This document shows positions 44,423-51,920 of a stretch of DNA of 64,000 nt, one piece after another. The DNA lies in the NCBI GenBank assembly GCA_031430435.1, contig JANPBM010000051.1, positions 40,349 through 104,348 on the forward strand, in the 5' to 3' direction. A model generated the notes under the pieces. It searched no databases. It was given only the letters and a program-made list of their open reading frames with translations, and was not told the origin of the DNA. Numbering within the stretch: position 1 is the first letter of the stretch; the number at the start of each line of letters is the position of its first letter. This stretch comes from JANNVK01 sp031430435. Its GTDB lineage: Bacteria; Acidobacteriota; Blastocatellia; Pyrinomonadales; Pyrinomonadaceae. Made by a program: the position numbers and the translations under genes.

Positions 44423-45184
44423 ATGGGAATTGAACAATGGTATGTCAGTAAAACGAACGAGGGCGACTTTGGCGATTTGTTTTTATTAAAAAGGCTGCAA
44501 GCAAAAAATGCGACCGGCGGCGGAGGGAATTTACTTGGTTCGCCGGCTCAAAAAATTAAGGTTAATAACGGATTGCTTCATTTTAGTTTTGGAGATGATT
44601 ATCCGATTCCGCAATTTTTCGGAAACCCCAAACTTTTAATCACAAAATTAAATTCTTTAAAGACAGAACTCGGCATCGAGTCTGACATAGTAAACAGAAT
44701 TGATTATGCAGAAAATACTGAAACAATTCATATTGAAAAGAAAAGACTTTTTAATATCGGTTCAGGTGTGCTTCCTTTTCTGCCGCTGACGCTTGGACTT
44801 GATTTAGATTTTTCTAAAACAAGTGATTTAACCTTAAAGTTTGGAAAAGGAACTTACACCGAAAATATCAATGGCGGTTATTTATCGCAGTTATACGAAC
44901 ATCTGGACGGAAAACCAACCGCAGATATTGGCGGTAACTTCTTAAAAGACAATTACTTTATCAAAGAAATTTTAGTTGCCAAAAATTTTACGGTTTCATT
45001 TACTTCAACTGAAGATTTTAATTCAGAATTTAACGCAAAAGTAGATGCGTTCAAAGCAGTACCCGAAGTTAAGGCAAAGGTTAGTGTTTCGTCAAATAAA
45101 AAAAGAACGGTTGACGCAACAATCAGCGGTGAAACCGAATACGTCATTGGTTTAACGTCTGCAACTTGGAAATCTCTCAAGTAA
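44423..45184 (+). CDS. Unknown beta-rich protein, first gene of the lytic cassette
   Basis: 253 residues with a Gly-rich segment (GGGGNLLG), then alternating hydrophobic strands, and no signal peptide, transmembrane helix or Cys seen. The middle (KTSDLTLKFGKGTYTENI) and the end (VSSNKKRTVDATISGETE) look like long amphipathic beta strands. I considered membrane-pore families such as gasdermin or MACPF, but no diagnostic motif can be read. It is the first of seven same-strand features of an envelope-active cluster. Function unknown. Confidence 0.6.
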   Translation: MGIEQWYVSKTNEGDFGDLFLLKRLQAKNATGGGGNLLGSPAQKIKVNNGLLHFSFGDDYPIPQFFGNPKLLITKLNSLKTELGIESDIVNRIDYAENTETIHIEKKRLFNIGSGVLPFLPLTLGLDLDFSKTSDLTLKFGKGTYTENINGGYLSQLYEHLDGKPTADIGGNFLKDNYFIKEILVAKNFTVSFTSTEDFNSEFNAKVDAFKAVPEVKAKVSVSSNKKRTVDATISGETEYVIGLTSATWKSLK

Positions 45185-45275
45185 AAAAAAGCAGTAAAAA
45201 CCTGTCATTAAAAGGCTGACAATCATTCGAGCAAAGGCTTTGACTTAAAAAAACAAAGCATTTACCAAAGACAAA

Positions 45276-45559
45276 ATCATTTGAACCTTGGCAAGAATCA
45301 TTTGAACTTTAGCAAGAATCATTTGAACCAAAGACAAAATCATTTGAACCTTGGCAAGAATCATTTGAACCAAAGACAGAATCATTTGAACCTTGGCAAG
45401 AATCATTTGAACTAAGGACAGAATCATTTGAACTTCGGCAAGAATCATTTGAACTTCGGCAAGAATCATTTGAACTTCGGCAAGAATCATTTGAACCTTG
45501 GCAAGAATCATTTGAACTTTAGCAAGAATGATTTGAACTAAAGCCGGAATAATTTGAAC
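45276..45559. repeat. 14-copy tandem array with an exact 21-base period
   Basis: ATCATTTGAAC (or a one-base variant) starts at 45276 and every 21 bases through 45549. The other ten bases of each unit vary in a few forms, mostly TTGGCAAGA or TTCGGCAAGA. On the minus strand a 112-codon open frame (45245-45583) reads ILAKVQM heptads, but this frame is a consequence of the 21-base period and need not be a gene. The spacers are too short for CRISPR. Confidence 0.9.
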
Positions 45560-45614
45560 TAAAGCGAGAGAGTTTCCAATCACGTTCAGGGTTCAAACGT
45601 CAGTTTGATAACAC

Positions 45615-45686
45615 GTTCAGAGTTCAAACTTCAGTTTGATAACTGTGCTTAAGCACAGTTGACACGATGAATCGTGAACTCTGAAC
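45615..45686 (+). repeat. 72-base hairpin element B1, upstream of the FN3-like gene
   Basis: Terminal inverted repeats GTTCAGAGTTC / GAACTCTGAAC. Inside are the perfect palindrome AACTGTGCTTAAGCACAGTT and the small hairpin CACGAT-GA-ATCGTG. It ends 42 bases before the ATG of the gene at 45729. It matches element B2 in length and layout, with compensatory changes. Confidence 0.85.
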
Positions 45687-45728
45687 AGTAAAACTAAATT
45701 CTAAACACAATAAATAAGGAGAAAAAAT

Positions 45729-46424
45729 ATGGCAACAGTTATACCGATTAAGGACTCTGAACGAATTTCTTGGTCGTTAAATTTTGAAAACGAGTTTCCC
45801 GCATTATCGGCAGCATTGGGATTTATAAACACAGAGCAAACGGCTTTGCTGCAAGATTCGGCGGCAATGCGGTTTGCAATATTAAATGCTCAGTCGGGTT
45901 CGGCGTTTTCCAAATCTTGTACGGCGTTTAAAAACGATATGCTCGGCGGTGTCGGGGAAAACCGGCAAACTCCGGCGGTGCCTGCTTTTTTGCCGATACC
46001 TTTGCCGCCGGCACCGGTCGAAGCGGGAATTGTCGATCGGCTGAGTAAGGCAATGAACCGCGCCAAATTGAGCGGCGCATATAATTCGACCATCGGCGAA
46101 ATGTTGCGGATTGCAACTCCTCCGACTGATTCGGCAATCTCGCCTGATGCCAAACCGACTGCCAAATCTACTTCGATGACGGGTAGTATTGTCCGGCTGG
46201 ATTGGATAAAAAGTAAATACGACGGCGTTTTTATCGATTCGCAACGCAACGATGAAACCGATTGGAGACGACTCGATTTCGATATGCGTTCGCCATACGA
46301 AGACATTCGTCCGCCAAGTTCCGCCAATAAACCCGAAGAACGCCGCTATCGTCTGCGGTATTTTATGGATAACCAAGCTGTCGGCGTGTGGTCGGACGTG
46401 ATTACGGTGATTACGCAACCGTAG
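45729..46424 (+). CDS. Protein with helical N domain and FN3-like C domain (paralogue of the gene at 6674)
   Basis: 231 residues, RBS AAGGAG. The N-terminal segment WSLNFENEFPALSAALGFIN matches in pattern that of the protein at 6674. A Pro-rich linker (about 76-100) follows, then a beta region ending DNQAVGVWSDVITVIT, like an FN3 module. No signal peptide. Similar soluble two-domain proteins occur with lytic enzymes in other bacteria as I recall, but that is not shown here. It is the second gene of the rightward cluster. Confidence 0.65.
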   Translation: MATVIPIKDSERISWSLNFENEFPALSAALGFINTEQTALLQDSAAMRFAILNAQSGSAFSKSCTAFKNDMLGGVGENRQTPAVPAFLPIPLPPAPVEAGIVDRLSKAMNRAKLSGAYNSTIGEMLRIATPPTDSAISPDAKPTAKSTSMTGSIVRLDWIKSKYDGVFIDSQRNDETDWRRLDFDMRSPYEDIRPPSSANKPEERRYRLRYFMDNQAVGVWSDVITVITQP

Positions 46425-46444
46425 AGAAGTTCAACCGTAGAGAA

Positions 46445-46516
46445 GTTCAGAGTACAAACTTTAGTTTGAAACCGATGCTTAAGCATCGTTATCACGATGA
46501 ATCGTGTACTCTGAAC
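46445..46516 (+). repeat. 72-base hairpin element B2, upstream of the cysteine hydrolase gene
   Basis: Terminal repeats GTTCAGAGTAC / GTACTCTGAAC, palindrome CGATGCTTAAGCATCG, and the same hairpin CACGAT-GA-ATCGTG as B1. It ends 34 bases before the ATG at 46551. Compared with B1, three base pairs differ on both arms at once. Confidence 0.85.
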
Positions 46517-46550
46517 ATCGCTCAGTTAATAAAAATAAGGAGAAAAAAAT

Positions 46551-47102
46551 ATGGCAATACCAACAAAATATAAATGGACAGAAAACGAATCGGGTCCGAA
46601 AATGATTACCGAAGCCTTAAAAATGTTCGGGACAATCGAATTTGACGGCACACCGAATAATCCCGTCATTATGGCGTGGGCAAGAGAAGTCGGAAGAAGA
46701 TTTTTAGGAACTTCATACGATAACGACGAAACTCCGTGGTGCGGTTTATTTATGGCAGTTGTCGCCAAAAGAGCCGAAAAAGAATTGCCGGTCAAACCGT
46801 TGTGGGCATTAAATTGGGCAAACTTCGGCAAAAAGACACCTGATGCAATGTTTGGCGACATTTTAGTATTCAAACGAATAACCGCAACCGGCGGAATTGC
46901 CGGACACGTTGGACTGTATGTCGGCGAAAGCGCAACCACTTATCACGTTTTAGGCGGAAACCAAGGCGACCAAGTTTGTTTTACAGAAAAACCTAAAACA
47001 AGTTTGGTAACGTTTCGCCGTCCGAAATATAACAATCAACCCGCCAACGTCAGAAAAATCTTGATAGACGCATCAGGCAACATTTCAACCGACGAGGCTT
47101 AA
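46551..47102 (+). CDS. TIGR02594-type cysteine hydrolase (peptidoglycan peptidase/amidase)
   Basis: 183 residues. The catalytic Cys64 in PWCGLF, His119 in GHVGLYVG and Asn137 in LGGNQ give the Cys-His-Asn series of this family. Relatives are phage or secretion-linked enzymes that cut peptidoglycan stem peptides. RBS AAGGAG. Element B2 precedes it; 4 bases separate it from the GH19 gene, so the two are likely co-translated. No signal peptide, so export would need a holin-like or other route. Confidence 0.8.
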   Translation: MAIPTKYKWTENESGPKMITEALKMFGTIEFDGTPNNPVIMAWAREVGRRFLGTSYDNDETPWCGLFMAVVAKRAEKELPVKPLWALNWANFGKKTPDAMFGDILVFKRITATGGIAGHVGLYVGESATTYHVLGGNQGDQVCFTEKPKTSLVTFRRPKYNNQPANVRKILIDASGNISTDEA

Positions 47103-47106
47103 TTAT

Positions 47107-47721
47107 ATGAAAAAGATAACAATCGAAAACTTAAAACACTTGGCTCCAAACGTCCGACAAGTTTATGTCGAGGCGTTTCAAAACGCCGACAGCATTTTTG
47201 CCGGTTATCGCATCAACGACAGCGGTTTACGCCTGTCGCATTTTATGGCGCAAATTCTGCACGAATCGGGCGGACTGACAATCTTTCTGGAGAATTTAAA
47301 CTATTCAGCCCCAAGAATGATGGTCGTTTGGAAAAAACGCTTTCCGACTTTGGCAAGCGCGTTGCCGTTTGAACATCAGCCCGAAAAACTTGCCAACAAA
47401 GTTTACGGCGGACGAATGGGAAACGTCAACGAAGGCGACGGCTGGAAATATCGCGGCAGAGGAATTATGCAAATAACCGGCAAAGAATCATACCAAGAAA
47501 TGGGCAACAGACTTGGAATAGATTTAGTCGGACATCCCGAATTGGCAATTTCTGCCGAATGGTGCTTGAAAATTGCTTGCGAAGAATGGAAGGAAAAAGG
47601 CTGTAACGCACTTGCCGATCAAGATGATATTGTCGCCATCACCAAAAAAATAAACGGCGGCATCACGGGTTTAGCGCAAAGAAGAGAATGGTTAACCAAA
47701 ACCAAACATCTTTTTATGTAG
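47107..47721 (+). CDS. GH19 chitinase/lysozyme-like glycoside hydrolase
   Basis: 204 residues. GH19 features: catalytic Glu53 in LHESGG and WKYRGRGIMQITG (113-125), the substrate-binding segment. Phage GH19 proteins act as endolysins on peptidoglycan. No signal peptide. It follows the cysteine hydrolase within 4 bases, a two-enzyme attack on the wall. Confidence 0.85.
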   Translation: MKKITIENLKHLAPNVRQVYVEAFQNADSIFAGYRINDSGLRLSHFMAQILHESGGLTIFLENLNYSAPRMMVVWKKRFPTLASALPFEHQPEKLANKVYGGRMGNVNEGDGWKYRGRGIMQITGKESYQEMGNRLGIDLVGHPELAISAEWCLKIACEEWKEKGCNALADQDDIVAITKKINGGITGLAQRREWLTKTKHLFM

Positions 47722-47739
47722 GCGACATACGACAAAATT

Positions 47740-47781
47740 ACTTTAGTTCGCCGCTTGCTTCGGCAGTCGGCAAACTAAAGT
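47740..47781. repeat. Inverted repeat between the lysozyme and the membrane-SH3 gene
   Basis: ACTTTAGTT (47740-47748) and AACTAAAGT (47773-47781), with GCCG/CGGC inside. Similar in core to the family A right hairpin; probably a fragment. Confidence 0.5.
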
Positions 47782-47802
47782 ATATTTTCTCCGAGAAAAG
47801 CA

Positions 47803-48693
47803 ATGCCAATTAAAAATATAGTAAAAAACACTTGGAAGTTGGTGAAAGTTATGAAAAATGATGAATTAAATCTTGCAAACGAACCGGAAACCAAACCGAT
47901 CATCGAAACACCCGAATTAGTTTCCGCATCAAATCCGGAACAGCCGAAATGGTTTTCTAATGTCAGTAATACTATTAAACTGTTTCACGAAATGTTTTCG
48001 GCAATCAGAACAGGTATCTTACCAATTTTACTGTTCTGCTTTTTGTTTATTCCTTCGTTTATCAGTTCGGGTATAGGCACAATTACGACAGAGATTAATA
48101 AAGTATTGGACAAATTAAGTGCAAATGGTCAAAGCGCATCCGTCTCCGGTACGGGAATTTCAGTCGTGCAACAATATACAAAACCGGAAGAAAAAGTAAT
48201 TACTGATGCCTTGAGTAAAATCGGACAAACAGTTGCTTTTAACAAAGACGGTAATTTAGGTTTAACACTTGATCAACTGAAAAAGGTCGGTGGTGAATTG
48301 GAGCAAAAAAAAATTACTTCTCCTACTGAAGATAAATTGATAGATACAACCAGCATAAAAATTGTAGACGCAATCTCATCTTTTACCAACGCAAATAATA
48401 GTGCGACAAATTCGCAAATTGATGGTTGGGCTTATTTAGGCAGAGCTAAAAATAAAGAAACGATGGCAACTGAGGGAATTACAATAAATAAAACAGCTAT
48501 ACAAGATTTGAAAACAAACCAAACAGTTACCTTTACAGACGGGGTTTATTTGCGAAAGGAAGAACAAAACTGCAATCGCACGAAAGGGGAAATTATTAAC
48601 GCGATACCTGTTGGCGAGTCGGTTATATTACTAAGTGACGCAGTTATATGCCCAACTACAAATTCTGTTTGGGCAAAAGTCAAAAGAAACTAG
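47803..48693 (+). CDS. Membrane-anchored protein with C-terminal SH3-like domain
   Basis: 296 residues; an alternative start is the ATG at 47851, which has GGTG close before it. One membrane helix (about 71-92, LPILLFCFLFIPSFISSG) follows a charged cytoplasmic part. Outside are helical segments and a C-terminal module (TDGVYLRKEEQNC...IPVGESVILL...NSVWAKVKR) that reads like a bacterial SH3 domain, a wall-binding fold. Cellular role unknown. Placed between the lysozyme and the phospholipase. Confidence 0.6.
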   Translation: MPIKNIVKNTWKLVKVMKNDELNLANEPETKPIIETPELVSASNPEQPKWFSNVSNTIKLFHEMFSAIRTGILPILLFCFLFIPSFISSGIGTITTEINKVLDKLSANGQSASVSGTGISVVQQYTKPEEKVITDALSKIGQTVAFNKDGNLGLTLDQLKKVGGELEQKKITSPTEDKLIDTTSIKIVDAISSFTNANNSATNSQIDGWAYLGRAKNKETMATEGITINKTAIQDLKTNQTVTFTDGVYLRKEEQNCNRTKGEIINAIPVGESVILLSDAVICPTTNSVWAKVKRN

Positions 48694-48702
48694 GAGAAAA
48701 TT

Positions 48703-50595
48703 ATGGCAGACAAAAACACATTTCATTTAGCAATTACCATGGCAGGAGCAGTTTCTGCCGGAGCATACACGGCGGGCGTGATAGATTATTTGCTCGAAGT
48801 TTTGGATAAGTGGGAAGAGATGAAAAATAATCCCGCGTTTGCCGGAAAACTGCCGACGCATAACATAAAAATCGAGATCTTGAGCGGTGCGTCTGCGGGC
48901 GGAATGACGGCGTGTGTGAGTTCGATTGTGTTGCATCAAAAAAATAAATATCATTTGACGGCGGACACGGGCAACAAACGTTCTGCTCTGCTTGAGTCCG
49001 AACGCAAGAAAAATCGGCTGTATAATTCGTGGGTTAACCTCGGACACGGCGACAGTTCGATGACGGGCAACAAAGCAATTTTTGAACTGCTCGGCGAAAA
49101 CGACGTGGAAGCGGTCGAAAAACTGCGAAAGAAAGTCGATGAAGATAAAAAGGGAATTATCGAATTTCCGATCTCGGCGTTTGATTCGTCGATTATTCGC
49201 AAAATTGCCGAAGATGCCACCCGATTAAATAAAAGCGAAAAGAACGAGATCGGGATGCACGTTTTGCCGGATTATGTTGCCAAAGATTTTAACGCTTTTG
49301 TAACGCTGACTTGTCTCAAAGGTTTCAAGAAAACAATTCCGCTGCAATCGCACGTGACGGGCGGTTACGCGGCGAGTTACACAACCACCGATCACCGCGA
49401 CGTAATGATGTTTAATTTCGGCAAAGACTTAAAAACTGCGGGTGTTATCAATGTGAATCTGCCGACCGAAACAAACGATTCCGAAGGTTTGTCGCTGTTG
49501 CGTAACGCCGCCGTTTCAACGGGTGCCTTTCCGATCGGGTTGGAGTACGGCTTTATCGAAAGAAAGCCCGAATATATCAACAAAAATGTTTTGATGCGGG
49601 AAATTCACGGTCGCCGCGCGATTGTGCCGGAAAACGAAAACTACGCTTCGGCAATAATCGACGGCGGTTTAATCAATAACGAACCGTTTGAATTAACCGA
49701 AATCCTGTTAAAACAGAAAATGCAAAAGTTATACGGCACTGAAGATAAACGCAGATATTCGATGTTGCTGATTGATCCGTTTCCGTCCGACACAGTAGAA
49801 ATTTCAACCAACGAACCGAATAATCTCGGTGATTCTCCGAAATTATACGACCAATATCCGTATAATTTTCTCGGTGCCATCGGGCAGTTAATTACGGTTG
49901 CCCGCACTCAACTGTTGGTCAAAAGCGCGAATCGTGAAAACCGCAATGAAGCGGAAAGCGGCATGGAAACAATGCTCGAAGACGCATTTAATCAAAACGA
50001 TATAAACACGTTTCTGATTGCCCCGCGAAGAAAATTTGTCGTCAACGGAGAGAAAAGAATTGCCGAAGGAAGCAAAGCCATCGCCTGCGGAACACTCGGC
50101 GGTTTCGGCGGATTTATCGACAAAAGTTTCCGCGAACACGATTTCTTTCTCGGTCGCAACAACTGCAAATCGTTTTTGCAAAGTCATTTCAAATTCAACG
50201 CCGATGAACTTAAAGCAGAAAACTCGCCGTTTTACGATTCTTATTCGGATGAAGCAAAGAAGTTGTTTCAGATTAAAACTAAGGAGAGTGAATGGTTGCC
50301 GATTATTCCCGATGTCAACATTTTATACAACAACGAAGACGATAAAACCGTCAACGCCGAATATAACAAAAACAAGTTTCCGGAAATGACGCAAGCGAAG
50401 TTCGACGAGTTATTTAATGAACTGAAACCGAAAATCAGTCGCCGACTCGATTTGGTCACGGGAACCTTTATAAAGTTAAGTTTCCCGAAAAATCTGCTCT
50501 TGGCGGCGGCTAAACCTGTTGCCAAAAGTTGGCTGCTCGGCAAAGCCAAAACTTACGTCTTGAATGAATTGAAAGCGTGGAAAATAGTCAAGTAA
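48703..50595 (+). CDS. Patatin-like phospholipase
   Basis: 630 residues, long for the family. Oxyanion-hole segment GAVSAGAYTAGV near 15-26, nucleophile Ser64 in GASAGG, and catalytic Asp320 in IIDGGLINN complete the Ser-Asp dyad. Patatins cleave acyl chains from phospholipids. The extra C-terminal 250 residues are of unknown role; the protein has no signal peptide. GGAGAA before the ATG, 9 bases after the preceding gene. Its stop overlaps pabB (convergent) by 8 bases. Confidence 0.9.
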   Translation: MADKNTFHLAITMAGAVSAGAYTAGVIDYLLEVLDKWEEMKNNPAFAGKLPTHNIKIEILSGASAGGMTACVSSIVLHQKNKYHLTADTGNKRSALLESERKKNRLYNSWVNLGHGDSSMTGNKAIFELLGENDVEAVEKLRKKVDEDKKGIIEFPISAFDSSIIRKIAEDATRLNKSEKNEIGMHVLPDYVAKDFNAFVTLTCLKGFKKTIPLQSHVTGGYAASYTTTDHRDVMMFNFGKDLKTAGVINVNLPTETNDSEGLSLLRNAAVSTGAFPIGLEYGFIERKPEYINKNVLMREIHGRRAIVPENENYASAIIDGGLINNEPFELTEILLKQKMQKLYGTEDKRRYSMLLIDPFPSDTVEISTNEPNNLGDSPKLYDQYPYNFLGAIGQLITVARTQLLVKSANRENRNEAESGMETMLEDAFNQNDINTFLIAPRRKFVVNGEKRIAEGSKAIACGTLGGFGGFIDKSFREHDFFLGRNNCKSFLQSHFKFNADELKAENSPFYDSYSDEAKKLFQIKTKESEWLPIIPDVNILYNNEDDKTVNAEYNKNKFPEMTQAKFDELFNELKPKISRRLDLVTGTFIKLSFPKNLLLAAAKPVAKSWLLGKAKTYVLNELKAWKIVK

Positions 50596-51910
50596 AATTT
50601 ACGGCATCCAATAAAGCCAGTGATTTTATCTCGGTTTCCGTAAATTCGTCCGCCGGAATGCTGTCAATCACAATACCGCCGCCAACGTTAAATGTGCCGA
50701 TATTTTTACGCGCAACCATCGTCCGAATCGCCACGTTCATATCTAATTGTGAATTGTGAATTGTGAATTGTGAATTGTGAGTTTGGAATCCGGTATTTGG
50801 AATTTGGAATTTGGAATTCGGGATTGAAACGCCGATTGCTCCCATTGAAAGCCCGCGTGAAGTCGGCTCGATTTCGTCGATTATTTTCATTGTGCTTATT
50901 TTCGGGCAACCTGTAATCGAACCGCACGGGAATACGGCTTTGATAATTTCGGCAAATGTTATATCTTTTCGCAACTTGCCGCAAATTGTTGAAACTAAAT
51001 GAAACAGCGTCGGATGAGTTTCCAAATCGCAAAGTTTTGTAACGCGAACCGAGCCGAATTCGCAAACTCTGCCGAGGTCGTTTCGCAGTAAATCGACAAT
51101 CATGACATTTTCCGCCAAATCTTTTTCACTCGCTAAAAGTTCGTTTCGCAACCGCACATCTTCCGCCGGATTTTCGCCGCGCGGACGAGTTCCTTTAATC
51201 GGACTGGTCGAAATTATGCCGTCTGCGATGCGCAGAAAACGTTCGGGCGAAGCGGAAATCACGGTGTCGTTTCGGCGTTTCAAAAAGGCGGCGAAAGGTG
51301 CGGGATTTTCCTTTCGCAAACGCCGAAAAACCTGACCGACATCGGGCGTTTCGTCCCAAGTTACTTTTACTTGCCGCGTCAAATTTGTTTGATAGGTGTC
51401 GCCTTTGCGGATTAAAGCCTGAATCTTTTCGATTGAATTTATATAATCTTCGGCATCGGTCGAAGTCGTCGAAAACACTTTTGAATTTGAAGTTGAATCG
51501 GTTTTTATCGAAAAAAGGGCGTTTTCAATTTCATCAAACCTTTGTTCGTTGCCGCGCAAATGCGTTTTATTTGTCTCGTAATCGTGGATTATCAATGCTT
51601 CAAACGTGGCGATAAACAAATCCGGTTCATCTGATTTATGTCGTGAGACGATATTTTCGAGTTTCAAGCCGAAATCGTATGACAGCGTGAAAATGCTTGC
51701 GTAATTTGGGTTTGCAAGTTTGTCGCCGAGAATTGTAAGTGTTTCAGACGGATTTTCGCGCGTTATTTCAAGCCGTTCCAACGGCAAAAAACCCGCAATC
51801 AGCAAATGTGAACCGAGATGATTTACACCGCAACTGTCCAACACACAAACGCCGGCACAGCCGACAAGTTTGTTGATTAACTCGTCGGCGGTGATCTTTA
51901 TTTCTCTCAT
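50588..51910 (-). CDS. pabB: Aminodeoxychorismate synthase component I, with a repeat-derived insertion
   Basis: 440 residues from ATG 51910, 10 bases after the stop of the TolC-type gene. Chorismate-binding family motifs are present: ISTSPIKGTRPRG, NDLGRVCEFG, GSITGCPK and IDEIEPTSRG. The enzyme makes aminodeoxychorismate for folate. About 25 residues rich in Asn, Ser, Gln, Phe, Ile and His (NSKFQIPN...FTIHNSQ) interrupt the normally continuous GAIG...DMNVAIRTMV region. They come from 7-base repeats and keep the frame. Function may be unharmed if they sit in a loop. It is also similar to anthranilate synthase, so the symbol is inferred. Confidence 0.85.
   Translation of the reverse strand: MREIKITADELINKLVGCAGVCVLDSCGVNHLGSHLLIAGFLPLERLEITRENPSETLTILGDKLANPNYASIFTLSYDFGLKLENIVSRHKSDEPDLFIATFEALIIHDYETNKTHLRGNEQRFDEIENALFSIKTDSTSNSKVFSTTSTDAEDYINSIEKIQALIRKGDTYQTNLTRQVKVTWDETPDVGQVFRRLRKENPAPFAAFLKRRNDTVISASPERFLRIADGIISTSPIKGTRPRGENPAEDVRLRNELLASEKDLAENVMIVDLLRNDLGRVCEFGSVRVTKLCDLETHPTLFHLVSTICGKLRKDITFAEIIKAVFPCGSITGCPKISTMKIIDEIEPTSRGLSMGAIGVSIPNSKFQIPNTGFQTHNSQFTIHNSQLDMNVAIRTMVARKNIGTFNVGGGIVIDSIPADEFTETEIKSLALLDAVNFT
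50745..50819. repeat. Heptanucleotide repeats inside pabB
   Basis: Five copies of AATTGTG (50745-50779), then TTTGGAA-type units to 50819. The 7-base unit means any multiple of three units keeps the frame. Confidence 0.85.
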
Positions 51911-51920
51911 TTTGGTTGAA

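Larger units (their letters stand above)
45185..45728. other. 544-base gap with a 21-base array and hairpin elements
   Basis: Contains the 14-copy array (45276-45559), a partial family B copy near 45586 and a complete 72-base element (45615-45686). Then comes AT-rich sequence with an AAGGAG site before the gene at 45729. Confidence 0.75.

Noticed and set aside
44423..45184. Bacterial gasdermin or MACPF pore protein
   Set aside because: Size and beta-rich look are compatible, but there is no N-terminal Cys, no protease neighbour and no diagnostic motif. Left as unknown.
45276..45559. CRISPR array
   Set aside because: Unit length is 21 bases and the so-called spacers are about 10 bases and mostly similar. 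No cas genes nearby.
45245..45583. 112-residue minus-strand open frame of ILAKVQM heptads as a gene
   Set aside because: A 21-base tandem repeat without stop in one frame must give a long open frame. No ribosome site and no non-repeat domain; kept only as a repeat.
46551..50595. Prophage lysis module
   Set aside because: Lysozyme and cysteine hydrolase fit, but no holin, spanin, portal, capsid, tail or integrase is in or beside the block.
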